Shown: one piece after another, positions 28,648 to 37,615 of the stretch
Layout of the letters: the number at the start of each line of letters is the position of its first letter
How positions within the stretch are numbered: the stretch's first letter is position 1
Source: Halomonas elongata DSM 2581
Lineage (GTDB): Bacteria; Pseudomonadota; Gammaproteobacteria; Pseudomonadales; Halomonadaceae
NCBI RefSeq assembly: GCF_000196875.2
Contig: NC_014532.2
Span: 992,001 to 1,056,000, forward strand
Direction of reading: 5' to 3'
DNA: 64,000 bases
The notes under the pieces: model-generated
What the model was told of the DNA's origin: nothing
Databases searched by the model: none
The model's input: the letters and a program-made list of their open reading frames with translations, nothing else
Position numbers and translations under genes: made by a program

Positions 28648-29263
28648 CCTCGTCGGGCTCCGGCTGCCAGCGTGTCACCACCAGGGTGACGACGAGGTCG
28701 TCATAGGTCAGCTTCATCCGGCGCGGCAGCCACAGTTCGCCGACCCGGCTCCAGTCGCGGTAGTCGATTTCCCAGCCGTCCTGTTCCAGGTGGGCCGGAA
28801 AACCCAGCTCGTCCTTCTCCAACTGGTGGGGACGGTCGGAGGCGGGCAGGCCGCGAATCCAGTCGGTCAGGGCGGAGACCGGCAACGACCAGCCCAGTTC
28901 CTGTTGCATCAGAGCCTGGGGGCTTTCCGCCTCGGCCCGGCCTTCGCCGGTGGTCAGCGAGACGCGGCCCTCGCGGCCCTCAAGCACGCTTCGGCCACTG
29001 CCGAAGGGGCCGCTGAGCAGGATGCGGAAATAGTAGGGGGTCTGCAGCCAGTCGAGGTTGGCACTGGTGGAGTCCTGCGGCGTGCGCAGGCCGGCCTTGC
29101 CCTTCAGTTCCCAGTCCTGCAGTTCGGCCAGGCGTTCCTGCTGGGCCTCCCATTGTCCGACGGCACGCTGGGTGTCCGGTGCGGGGGTGCGGCTGGCGCA
29201 GCCGGCCAGCAGGAGCAGGCCCATGGCCAGGCAGGTCAACCGGATCGAGTGACGGCGTTGCAT
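28640..29263 (-). CDS. lolB: Outer-membrane lipoprotein LolB
   Basis: Receives lipoproteins from LolA and inserts them into the outer membrane. 207 residues with a lipoprotein signal (lipobox LLAGC, Cys about residue 22). The start at 29263 has AAGGA seven bases upstream and places the signal peptide correctly; the ATG at 29305 would bury it. The LolB fold segment WELKGKAGLRT is present. Between the TPR lipoprotein and ispE. Confidence 0.93.
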   Translation of the reverse strand: MQRRHSIRLTCLAMGLLLLAGCASRTPAPDTQRAVGQWEAQQERLAELQDWELKGKAGLRTPQDSTSANLDWLQTPYYFRILLSGPFGSGRSVLEGREGRVSLTTGEGRAEAESPQALMQQELGWSLPVSALTDWIRGLPASDRPHQLEKDELGFPAHLEQDGWEIDYRDWSRVGELWLPRRMKLTYDDLVVTLVVTRWQPEPDEDA

Positions 29264-29301
29264 GGTCGATTCCTTTCGCGGATGGGTCATGGGCGGATGA
29301 T

Positions 29302-31020
29302 TCATCGGGCCAGCTCGGGCAGGCGCTCGAGCAGGTCATCGATCCGCGGGTGTGTCTCGAAGCGCTGGCGTGCCTGCTGAAGCAGTTCACGCGCCCGGTC
29401 GCGATGGTCCAGGCGCCAGAGCACTTCGATCAGGTGGGCGGCCACTTCCTGGTCGGGCATTTCGGACCAGGCGCGTTCCAGCCAGGGCAGGGCGGCCTCG
29501 GGGTCGCCCTGCCGATAGCGCACCCAGCCCATGCTGTCATGAATCGCCGGGTTATTCGGTGCCAGCTCGTGGGCGTGCTCGATCAGTTCACGGGCTTCGT
29601 CGAGCCGGTCCTCGATGTTCATGTCGGCCAGGGTATAGCCCAGCGCATTGAGGGCATCGGCGTTTTCCGGGTTCTGGTCGATCAGGGTGCGCAGGTCGCG
29701 CTCCATGGCGGCGAGGTCTCCGTGACGGAAGGCTCGCATGGCCCGCTGGTAGCGCAACTGGGCATTCTCTGGATAGGCGTCGACGGCCTGGTCCAGCAGG
29801 GCGTCGGCCTGGGCCTTGGCGCCGGTTTCGTCCAGCAGGTTCGCTTCCAGCGAGAAGAGCGCGGGTGCGTCGCCGGGATGACGCAGGCGTTCGATGCGCA
29901 GGAAGGTGCGGGCGTCACTGGCCCGGTCGTGCTCGAACAGCATGCGGGCCGCACTGGCTCTGGCCGTCAGGAAATTGCTGCCCTCGGGTACCTGACGGTA
30001 ATAAAGGAGGGCGTTGTCGATCTCGCCTTCCTCCTCGGCGATCGCGCCGAGCATCAGGAATACCGTCGATGGCGTCGCGTCGTCGTCGGTCAGGGGAAGC
30101 AGAAGGCGCCGGGCCGGGCTGGTATGGCCTTCTTCGAGATACAGTTGTGCCAGCGCCTGGCGCAGGTCGGGGCTGTCGCCGTGATCCTCGAGGAGAGCGT
30201 CGGTATTGGCTTCGGCCGCCGTGATGTTGCCCTGGCGGATCTCGGCCTGGGCCAGCAAGAGGATAAGCCGCGGGTCGCCGGGCGTATGCTCGAGGCCGCG
30301 TCGTGCCATGGTCTCGGCGTGGTCCGGTGCGCCGGCGTCGAGTGACACGGCGGCGCGAATGCGCCACAGGCCCGGCTGTTCCGGGGCCTCGTCGGCGAGG
30401 CGGGCAAGACGCTGGCGGGCCGAGGTAGTGAGGCCATTGGCGGCTTCCAGCAGGGCGGTGGCGAGTTCGATGTCATGCCTTGTCTGGGGAGTGGCCGGGA
30501 AATCCCTCAGCCGAGCCAGCAGGGGCGCGGGAGGTGCGCCGGCTTCCAGTGCCGACTCGAGGAAGGGCACGAGATCCCGTGAGCCATGGAGCTCGATGAT
30601 ATCGAGATGCCGGGTCAGCGCTTCGTCCCAGTCACCTTTCTGGGCGGCGAGATCGGCCAGCAGGCGCGCCGGCGCGGTGTCGCCGGGTGCCAGCTGCTGC
30701 CAGCGTCGTGCGGCGCGTTCGAGCTGCTCGGAGTCTTCGTCGAAGCGTGCGGCCAGGGTCGCGCGCTCGGCCAGGTTGGCGGCGGCATAACGCTCGGCGC
30801 TTTCGAGATATCCGCGGCTGGCCCGCTGATAATCGCCACGTTGTCCGGCCAGTTCTGCCACCAGCAGAGTGGAAAGACCTCTGGCGTCGAGCCCCTGGGT
30901 GATGGGGGGAGCGCTGGCCAGCGGGTCAGCGAGTGGGGCGTCGGACGGCAGGGTCTGGCAACTGCCTAGCATCATCGCCAGACCGAGAACGGCCAGCGGG
31001 TGGCGATGGGCGCGCGTCAT
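29302..31020 (-). CDS. TPR-repeat lipoprotein
   Basis: 572 residues. A lipoprotein signal with lipobox MLGSC (about residue 21) is followed by at least ten tetratricopeptide-like helical pairs; the clearest are ENADALNALGYTLADMN and NPAIHDSMGWVRYRQGDPEAAL. The start at 31020 has GAGGA six bases upstream. Related proteins lie next to lolB/hemA in many pseudomonads. A scaffold role at the outer membrane is likely but unproven. Divergent from hemA across about 215 nt. Confidence 0.88.
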   Translation of the reverse strand: MTRAHRHPLAVLGLAMMLGSCQTLPSDAPLADPLASAPPITQGLDARGLSTLLVAELAGQRGDYQRASRGYLESAERYAAANLAERATLAARFDEDSEQLERAARRWQQLAPGDTAPARLLADLAAQKGDWDEALTRHLDIIELHGSRDLVPFLESALEAGAPPAPLLARLRDFPATPQTRHDIELATALLEAANGLTTSARQRLARLADEAPEQPGLWRIRAAVSLDAGAPDHAETMARRGLEHTPGDPRLILLLAQAEIRQGNITAAEANTDALLEDHGDSPDLRQALAQLYLEEGHTSPARRLLLPLTDDDATPSTVFLMLGAIAEEEGEIDNALLYYRQVPEGSNFLTARASAARMLFEHDRASDARTFLRIERLRHPGDAPALFSLEANLLDETGAKAQADALLDQAVDAYPENAQLRYQRAMRAFRHGDLAAMERDLRTLIDQNPENADALNALGYTLADMNIEDRLDEARELIEHAHELAPNNPAIHDSMGWVRYRQGDPEAALPWLERAWSEMPDQEVAAHLIEVLWRLDHRDRARELLQQARQRFETHPRIDDLLERLPELAR

Positions 31021-31237
31021 GAAAAATCCTCGGGACATGGGAGTCTCGATCTGAAGGCCGAGCCGCCAGCATAACGGCTTGTCTTCGTTGGGCAAAGGAC
31101 ATCAAGGCAGCGGGGTGGGCACCGTCGGCGGATGCGCTGTGGTAGAATATGGCGCCGTGGCGACGCAATGGGATAGGGTGCCTGGTTCACGCCATCGCCA
31201 TGACGCCGCCGGCTCACTTTTGCTAAGACACCGACGC

Positions 31238-32506
31238 ATGACGCTTCTTGCCCTGGGAATCAATCACCGCACCGCGACGCTCGAGGTTCGCGAACGGGTC
31301 GCTTTCACTCCGGCGCAGCTCGAGCAGGCGCTGGACGAACTGCGTGGCCTGCCCGAAGTGCGCGAGGCCGCGGTACTGTCGACCTGCAATCGTACCGAGC
31401 TTTACTGCGTGACCGATGAGGCGGGTCAGCAGGCCATCTATGAGTGGCTGGGGCGCTTCCACGGCATGGAGGTCGAGGCGCTGACGCGCTGTGCCTATCA
31501 TTTTCTCGACAGCGATGCGGCGCGCCACCTGATGCGGGTGGCGGTGGGGCTGGATTCCATGGTGCTGGGCGAGCCGCAGATCCTCGGCCAGCTCAAGGAA
31601 GCCTACCAGGTCGCGCGGCGGGCCAAGGGCATGGGTGGGGAGCTCGAGCGGCTCTTCCAGCATACTTTCGCCGTGGCCAAGCAGGTGCGTACCGAGACCG
31701 GCATCGGGCGTAACCCCGTCTCGGTGGCCTATGCCGCGGTCAGCCTGGCGAGTCGCATCTTCGACGACCTGGCCGGCTCCCGGGCGTTGCTGATCGGTGC
31801 CGGCGAGACCATCGAACTGGTGGCCCGCCACCTGCACGAAGCCGGGGTGCGCCGCCTGACGGTGGCCAACCGGACCCGCGAGCGGGCCGACCAACTGGCC
31901 GCGCCGCTGGGTGGCGAGGCGATCACCCTGGACGGTATTCCCGATGCCTTGATCGACGCCGATATCGTGATCTCTTCCACCGCCTCGGCGCTGCCGATCC
32001 TCGGCAAGGGCATGGCGGAGCGGGCGCTGAAGAAGCGCCGGCACCGTCCGGTGTTCATGGTCGACATCGCCGTGCCGCGCGATATCGAGCCCGAGGTGGG
32101 GGAACTGAGCGACGTCTTCCTGTATACCGTCGATGATCTCCAGGAGGTCATCGAGGAGAATCGCCGTCATCGCCAGGTGGCGGCCGACCAGGCCGAGTCG
32201 CTGATCGAGAGCGGCGTGGGGCACTGGCAGCATGAGCGTCGGTTGCGCGGCAGCGGGGAGCTGATCCGCGACGTTCGCGCCAGGGGCGAGTCGCTGCGGG
32301 ACGAGGCTCGAGATCAAGCCCTGGCACGCCTGGCCAAGGGCGAGGACCCCGAAGAGGTGGTACGGCGCCTGGCCCATCAGCTGACCAATCGCCTGTTGCA
32401 TCGCCCCACGCTGGCGCTGCGCGAAGCCGCCTCGGACGATCGCCACGACCTCATGGAGGCCGCCGCGACCTTGTTGCTGGACGATACTTCTGACTCACCC
32501 CGATAG
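31238..32506 (+). CDS. hemA: Glutamyl-tRNA reductase
   Basis: First committed step of tetrapyrrole synthesis, glutamyl-tRNA to glutamate-1-semialdehyde. 422 residues. The catalytic Cys is in STCNRTELY (about residue 50), with the GLDSMVLGEPQILGQLK segment, a Rossmann NADPH domain (LIGAGETIELV) and a helical dimerisation end. The start at 31238 aligns with the family's MTLLALGINHRTA; earlier in-frame ATGs are rejected. First gene of hemA-prfA-prmC. Confidence 0.95.
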   Translation: MTLLALGINHRTATLEVRERVAFTPAQLEQALDELRGLPEVREAAVLSTCNRTELYCVTDEAGQQAIYEWLGRFHGMEVEALTRCAYHFLDSDAARHLMRVAVGLDSMVLGEPQILGQLKEAYQVARRAKGMGGELERLFQHTFAVAKQVRTETGIGRNPVSVAYAAVSLASRIFDDLAGSRALLIGAGETIELVARHLHEAGVRRLTVANRTRERADQLAAPLGGEAITLDGIPDALIDADIVISSTASALPILGKGMAERALKKRRHRPVFMVDIAVPRDIEPEVGELSDVFLYTVDDLQEVIEENRRHRQVAADQAESLIESGVGHWQHERRLRGSGELIRDVRARGESLRDEARDQALARLAKGEDPEEVVRRLAHQLTNRLLHRPTLALREAASDDRHDLMEAAATLLLDDTSDSPR

Positions 32507-32515
32507 GACTTGTTG

Positions 32516-33607
32516 ATGAAAGCTTCCCTGCGTCAGCGTCTCGACACCTTTGCCGAGCGCTTCGAGGAGCTCGCCGCCCTGTTGGCGGATCCCGAGGTGA
32601 TTGCCGATCAGCCTCGCTTTCGCGACTATTCGCGGGAATATGCCGAGCTCGATGACCTGGTGGCGGCCTGGCGCGATTACCGTGCCGTGGAGGAGGACAT
32701 CGAGGCCGCCGAGTCGCTCGCCGATGATGCCGATGCCGAAATGCGCGAACTGGCCTCGATGGAACGCGAATCGGGGCGGGAGAAGCTGGAAGCGCTGGAA
32801 ACACGTCTCAAGCAGTTGCTGGTGCCCCGGGACCCGGACGACGCGGGCAACGTCTTTCTGGAGATTCGCGCCGGCACCGGTGGCGACGAGGCGGCGCTGT
32901 TCGCCGGCGACCTGTTCCGCATGTATTCCCGCTATGCCGAACTGCATGGCTGGAAGGTGGAAATCGTCAGCGCCAGTCATGGCGATCAGGGTGGCTACAA
33001 GGAACTGATTTCCCGGGTCAAGGGCGAGGGCGTCTATGCCCGGCTCAAGTTCGAGTCCGGGGCCCATCGCGTGCAGCGCGTGCCGGCCACCGAATCCCAG
33101 GGGCGTATCCATACTTCGGCCTGCACGGTGGCGGTGATGCCCGAAGCCGCCGAGGTGGGCGAGATCGATATCGACCCCAATGAACTGCGCGTCGACACCT
33201 TCCGCGCCAGTGGCGCCGGCGGGCAGCACGTCAATACTACCGACTCGGCGATCCGCATCACCCACCTGCCGAGCGGTGTGGTGGTGGAGTGCCAGGAGGA
33301 GCGCAGCCAGCACAAGAACCGCGCCAAGGCCATGTCGTTGCTCGCCGCGCGCCTCAAGCAGGCCGCCCAGGACAGCCAGCGTCAGCAGCAGGCCGACGAG
33401 CGGCGTTCACTGGTGGGCTCGGGCGATCGCAGCGAGCGGATTCGTACCTACAACTTCCCCCAGGGGCGGGTCACCGATCATCGCATCAACCTGACCCTCT
33501 ACAAGCTCTCCGATGTGGTCGGCGGCGAGGGGCTCGACGAGGTCATCGAGCCCCTGATCAACGAGTACCAGGCCGAGCAACTGGCCGCCCTGCAGCAGGA
33601 GGGCTGA
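32516..33607 (+). CDS. prfA: Peptide chain release factor 1
   Basis: Reads UAA and UAG stop codons. 363 residues. The GGQ motif is in [13 protein letters not shown] and the recognition-loop region precedes SAGRIH-like ESQGRIHTS. The ATG at 32516 has AGGA seven bases upstream; a TTG two codons earlier is not needed. Nine bases after hemA; its stop overlaps the prmC start (TGATG). Confidence 0.95.
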   Translation: MKASLRQRLDTFAERFEELAALLADPEVIADQPRFRDYSREYAELDDLVAAWRDYRAVEEDIEAAESLADDADAEMRELASMERESGREKLEALETRLKQLLVPRDPDDAGNVFLEIRAGTGGDEAALFAGDLFRMYSRYAELHGWKVEIVSASHGDQGGYKELISRVKGEGVYARLKFESGAHRVQRVPATESQGRIHTSACTVAVMPEAAEVGEIDIDPNELRVDTFRASGAGGQHVNTTDSAIRITHLPSGVVVECQEERSQHKNRAKAMSLLAARLKQAAQDSQRQQQADERRSLVGSGDRSERIRTYNFPQGRVTDHRINLTLYKLSDVVGGEGLDEVIEPLINEYQAEQLAALQQEG

Positions 33608-34455
33608 TGCGTCTGGACATCCTGCTGGCGCGGGCCGCCTCGCGGCTCGTCGAGGCCGGCTCGCCCAGCGCGCGTCTCGACGCCGAGGTATTGCTGTGCC
33701 ATGTGCTCGGTGTCGACCGCGCCTGGCTCTATACCTGGGGGGATCGGGAGGCCGGCGGCTCCGACCAGGCGCGTTTCGAGGCCTTGATCGCCGCCCGGGC
33801 GGCGGGACAGCCGGTGGCCTATCTCACCGGCGAGCGTGAATTCTGGGGGCTGTCCCTGCTCACCGGGCCGAGTACCCTGATTCCCCGGCCCGACACCGAG
33901 ACACTGGTTGCGGCGGCGCTGTCGCGCATGCCCGCACGTGCCGGTCGGCTGCTGGATCTGGGCACCGGCAGCGGCGCCGTGGCACTGGCCCTGGCCAGCG
34001 AGCGTCCCGACTGGTATGCACTAGGCATCGATCTCAATCCCGGTGCCGTGGCGCTGGCGAGGCGCAATGCCGAGCGGCTGGGCATCGCCAATGTCGGCTT
34101 TCGGGTCGGCGACTGGTTCGCGGCGCTCGACGAGTCCGACTTCGATGTGATCGTCGCCAATCCCCCCTATCTGGCCGACGATGATCCGCACCTCGAGCTT
34201 GGCGACGTGCGTTTCGAACCGCGTGGTGCCCTGGTGGCGGGCGACCAGGGGCTGGCCGATCTCCATCACCTGGTCGATGCCTCGCGCCATCGGCTGGTGG
34301 CGGATGGCTGGCTGCTGCTGGAGCATGGTGCCGAGCAGGGGGCGGCGGTGCGCGAGGCCTTGTGTGCCAAGGGATATCAGGACGTGGCCAGCGAGCAGGA
34401 TCTGGCGGGGCACGAGCGGGTCAGTCTCGGCCGCTGGGCGGGGAGCCGGCGTTGA
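33607..34455 (+). CDS. prmC: Release-factor glutamine methyltransferase
   Basis: Methylates the GGQ glutamine of RF1/RF2. 282 residues. SAM motif I is DLGTGSGAVAL, and the substrate-binding NPPY motif lies in VIVANPPYLADDDP. Translationally coupled to prfA by a one-base overlap, a functional pairing seen throughout proteobacteria. Confidence 0.95.
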   Translation: MRLDILLARAASRLVEAGSPSARLDAEVLLCHVLGVDRAWLYTWGDREAGGSDQARFEALIAARAAGQPVAYLTGEREFWGLSLLTGPSTLIPRPDTETLVAAALSRMPARAGRLLDLGTGSGAVALALASERPDWYALGIDLNPGAVALARRNAERLGIANVGFRVGDWFAALDESDFDVIVANPPYLADDDPHLELGDVRFEPRGALVAGDQGLADLHHLVDASRHRLVADGWLLLEHGAEQGAAVREALCAKGYQDVASEQDLAGHERVSLGRWAGSRR

Positions 34456-34631
34456 GAATCCGGACTGGAGCCCGTGGGGGCGGCTATGTTAAACCTGAGG
34501 GCAGTAAAAAATTCCATCAGTGGCCCTCTTGGCATGATCGAACACTGGTAATCTCCTGCTGAAGGGTGATTTTCAGGTGAAGTTTCTGCCAGGGCGGCAA
34601 AGACCAACGCCCACCGCGTGTCAGGACGACA

Positions 34632-35132
34632 ATGAAAACCAAGACTCGCTCGCTAGATCGTATCGACCTCAACATCCTGCGCTGCCTGCAGGAAAACGCC
34701 CGCATCTCCTATGTGGATCTTGCCTCCCAGGTGGGGCTTTCCACCACGCCCTGCCTGGAGCGCGTCAAGCGCCTGGAACGTTCGGGCGTGATCCGTGGCT
34801 ACAAGGCACTGCTCGATCCCCGGGCCCTCAAGGCCAACCTGCTGGTGTTCGTCGAGATCAGCCTGGAGACCCAGTCGCCATCGGTATTCGATGAGTTTCG
34901 TCGGGCGGTGGCCAAGCTGCCGCAGATTCAGGAATGCCACCTGGTCTCGGGGCAGTTCGACTACATCCTCAAGTGTCGCATTCCCGAGATGTCGGCCTAC
35001 CGCCAGTTGCTCGGCGATGTGGTCCTGACCCTGCCCGGGGTCAAGGAGTCGAAGAGCTATGTGGTGATGGAGGAGGTCAAGGAGGACGTTGTCCTCCACG
35101 TGCCCGACATCGAGGAGTTCGACGACAAGTGA
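34632..35132 (+). CDS. lrp: Leucine-responsive regulatory protein (Lrp)
   Basis: Global Lrp/AsnC regulator, 166 residues. The HTH (about 12-55, SYVDLASQVGLSTTPCLERVKRLE) and the RAM ligand domain (from VFVEISLE) match E. coli Lrp closely along the full length, including IQECHLVSG and MSAYRQLLG. AGGA lies five bases before the ATG. It sits between prmC and moeB, which are usually adjacent; 176 nt upstream can hold its own promoter. It may influence the downstream polyamine genes. Confidence 0.93.
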   Translation: MKTKTRSLDRIDLNILRCLQENARISYVDLASQVGLSTTPCLERVKRLERSGVIRGYKALLDPRALKANLLVFVEISLETQSPSVFDEFRRAVAKLPQIQECHLVSGQFDYILKCRIPEMSAYRQLLGDVVLTLPGVKESKSYVVMEEVKEDVVLHVPDIEEFDDK

Positions 35133-35137
35133 GCCCC

Positions 35138-35884
35138 ATGAACGACGAAGCGCTGCTGCGCTACAGCCGTCAGATCATGCTCGATGCGATCGACATCGAG
35201 GGGCAGGAGCGGCTGCTGGCCGGCCATGCCCTGGTGGTCGGTGCCGGCGGGCTCGGCTCGCCGGTGGCGCTGTACCTGGCGGCGGCCGGCATGGGCCGCT
35301 TGACGCTGGCCGACGATGACGAGGTCGAGCTTTCCAACCTGCAGCGCCAGATCGCCCATGGCATGGCCGATATCGGGCGTCCCAAGGCCGAGTCGGCTCG
35401 CGATGCCGGTCTGGCGCTCAATCCGGATTGCGAGATTCGCGCTCTCACCAGCCGCCTGGACGGCGAGGCACTTCGGGCGGCGGTGGCCCAGGCCGATGTG
35501 GTGCTCGACTGCACCGATCGTTTCAGCAGTCGCTATGCGGTCAACGAGGCCTGCCGGCATGCCGGGGTGCCGCTGGTGTCGGGAGCGGCGATCCGTTTCT
35601 CCGGACAGCTGGCGGTGTTCGATCCGCGCGATCCACAATCGCCATGCTACGCTTGCCTCTATCCGCCGGGCGAGGGGGGCGACGAGGAACTCCGTTGTGC
35701 CGAGAACGGCGTGGTGGCCCCCCTGGTCGGTCTCATCGGCTGCTTTCAGGCACTGGAGGCGATCAAGCTGGTCAGTGGCGCTGGCAGCGTGCATCGGGGG
35801 CTTTCCACCTTCGATGGTCTGACGGGCCAGTGGCGCCACTTCAAGGTGCCTCGAGATCCCGAGTGCCCGGTGTGCCATGGTTGA
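35138..35884 (+). CDS. moeB: Molybdopterin-synthase adenylyltransferase MoeB (ThiF family)
   Basis: E1-like enzyme that adenylates MoaD for molybdopterin synthesis, 248 residues. ATP loop GAGGLGSP, the catalytic-Arg segment NLQRQI, DCTDRFSSRY, and two zinc-binding CxxC pairs (CYACLYP and CPVCHG) are present. The ATG at 35138 lies five bases after the lrp stop; a GTG at 35129 would overlap it. Fits the Mo-dependent formate dehydrogenase further along. ThiF cannot be fully excluded. Confidence 0.88.
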   Translation: MNDEALLRYSRQIMLDAIDIEGQERLLAGHALVVGAGGLGSPVALYLAAAGMGRLTLADDDEVELSNLQRQIAHGMADIGRPKAESARDAGLALNPDCEIRALTSRLDGEALRAAVAQADVVLDCTDRFSSRYAVNEACRHAGVPLVSGAAIRFSGQLAVFDPRDPQSPCYACLYPPGEGGDEELRCAENGVVAPLVGLIGCFQALEAIKLVSGAGSVHRGLSTFDGLTGQWRHFKVPRDPECPVCHG

Positions 35885-36125
35885 CCGGCTTGGCATCGCC
35901 GCTTGTGCCGTGCCCGGTCGAGCTGTGGTCCCACATCGCCTGTCGTCTTGCCCATCCGCTTGCTCGCCGTGTCTTCCAGCCTGCCCTCTGACCGCTTTCG
36001 TTGATAGACGTTTGATGGTGTTTACTTGACGCCTGGCGGGAGCGGTCGCTGGCAAGAATTGCCGTCCAGCCTCGAAAGAAGATGCCTTGTTTAGCGGCGA
36101 TAAAGCGTGAAAAACAAGGTCTTTG

Positions 36126-36148
36126 ACACACTCCTGGTGTGTTTTTTT
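36126..36148 (+). terminator. Intrinsic terminator upstream of puuB
   Basis: ACACAC (36126-36131), a 5-nt loop, GTGTGT (36137-36142) and a run of T to 36148. The stem is short but the T run is good. It insulates the polyamine genes from lrp-moeB. Confidence 0.65.
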
Positions 36149-36181
36149 CTCGGGCGACGTTGTTGATTCGTTATTGAATAC

Positions 36182-36209
36182 TTGACATTAAACGCAGTGC
36201 TGGTGTCAA
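36182..36209 (+). promoter_or_regulatory. Inverted repeat / candidate promoter upstream of puuB
   Basis: TTGACA (36182-36187) and TGTCAA (36204-36209) form an inverted repeat with a 16-nt spacer. The first arm also matches a -35 element, but no good -10 is clear. Candidate operator or promoter for the polyamine cluster; the regulator is unknown (PuuR or Lrp are local candidates). Confidence 0.35.
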
Positions 36210-36289
36210 ACTGAAGCTGTCCCGATCGGCCGAAGCCGGCGGGGCGGTGAACAACAACGAGCGCACTGCGCACCTAACAGGCTGATTGT

Positions 36290-37582
36290 ATGAAGACTTC
36301 CGCTCCCCAAGAGCGTCCCGCTTCCTGGTATCGCGATTCCATCGCCGTCGAACTCGATCCCTGTGGTCCTCTGGACGAGGACCGACATGTCGATGTCTGC
36401 GTGATCGGCGGCGGCGTCACCGGCTGCTCGGCGGCGCTGCATCTGGCTGAACGAGGCTATTCGGTGGTACTGCTCGAAGCCGAGGACATCGGCCACGGAG
36501 CTTCCGGCCGCAGCGGCGGCCAGATCCTGCCCGGTCTCGGTACCGAGATTGCCACGATCGAACGGGCGCTGGGGCTGGAGAGCGCCCGGCGCATCTGGGA
36601 GATGAGTCGCGAGGCGGTACGCCTCACCGCCGATCTGGTCGAACGCCATGCGATTCCCTGCGAACTGGCCTGGGGCTATCTCCACGCAGCGGTCAAGCCG
36701 CGCCATGTCCGGGAGCTGGAAGCGTTCCGTGAGGAACTGAGCGGCAAGTACGGCTACGAGGCGCTGGAATGGCTGGAAGGGCAGGCGCTGCGCGACCATG
36801 TAGTCACCAATGCCTATCCCGCCGCCCTGTACGATCGCGAGGGCGGACATCTGCATCCTCTCAACTACACGCTGGGCCTGGCCCGCGCCGCCCAGCGCGC
36901 CGGTGCACGGCTGCATCCGCATAGTGCGGTCAAGGAAATCCGCCGAGGCGAGCCGGCCGTCGTGATTACCGATGGAGGTCGGGTCACGGCTGATGTCGTA
37001 GTGCTGGGCACCAATGCCTACCAGGCTGGCCTGGTGCCTGAACTGTCGGGGCGCATCATGCGTGCCGCCAACTACATGATCGCCACCGCGCCGCTGACCG
37101 AAGAACAGGCGGCCCAGGTGCTGCCGCGTGGCGATGCCTTGTCCGACGCCAATTTCGTGCTCGACTACTATCGCCTGTCGGCGGATCGTCGCCTCATCTA
37201 TGGGGGCGAAGTCAGCTACGATGGACGTGAACCCCCGAATCTTCAGGCGCGCATGGACACCAAGATCGCCAGGCTCTTCCCGGTGCTCGAGGGTGTGCCC
37301 ATCGAGTATCGCTGGGGTGGCGACGTGGCCATCACCCTCAACCGGGCGCCGGATTTCGGACGCCTGGACGACAACCTCTTCTACGCCCAGGGCTACTCGG
37401 GCCACGGTATGGCCATGGCGGGGCTCGCCGGCAAGCTGATGAGCGATGCCATAGCCGGCCAGAGCGAGGGTTTCGATACCTTTGCCGCCATGCCACATCG
37501 ACATTTCCCCGGGGGACGGCTACTGCGCAAGCCATTGCTGGTGCTGGCCACCCAGTTCTATAAACTTCGCGATCGCCTCTGA
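36290..37582 (+). CDS. puuB: FAD-dependent gamma-glutamylputrescine oxidoreductase (copy 1)
   Basis: DAO-family flavoenzyme, 430 residues, that oxidises gamma-glutamylputrescine to the aldehyde. The FAD motif VIGGGVTGCSAALHLAERG is at about 38-56, then ASGRSGGQ, and the C-terminal GYSGHGMAMAGLAGKL. The N-terminal SWYRDS segment is typical of PuuB. First gene of the cluster; potA follows 33 nt later. Same length as the copy at 44490-45782, but clearly diverged from it. Confidence 0.88.
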   Translation: MKTSAPQERPASWYRDSIAVELDPCGPLDEDRHVDVCVIGGGVTGCSAALHLAERGYSVVLLEAEDIGHGASGRSGGQILPGLGTEIATIERALGLESARRIWEMSREAVRLTADLVERHAIPCELAWGYLHAAVKPRHVRELEAFREELSGKYGYEALEWLEGQALRDHVVTNAYPAALYDREGGHLHPLNYTLGLARAAQRAGARLHPHSAVKEIRRGEPAVVITDGGRVTADVVVLGTNAYQAGLVPELSGRIMRAANYMIATAPLTEEQAAQVLPRGDALSDANFVLDYYRLSADRRLIYGGEVSYDGREPPNLQARMDTKIARLFPVLEGVPIEYRWGGDVAITLNRAPDFGRLDDNLFYAQGYSGHGMAMAGLAGKLMSDAIAGQSEGFDTFAAMPHRHFPGGRLLRKPLLVLATQFYKLRDRL

Positions 37583-37615
37583 GCGAGGCCACCGACCAAC
37601 GAAGAGGGTACCTCC

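Larger units (their letters stand above)
35885..36289. other. 405-nt spacer between moeB and the polyamine cluster
   Basis: No credible gene. It holds a terminator-like hairpin at 36126-36148 and an inverted repeat at 36182-36209, so it is likely the boundary and promoter region for the polyamine cluster. Confidence 0.6.
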
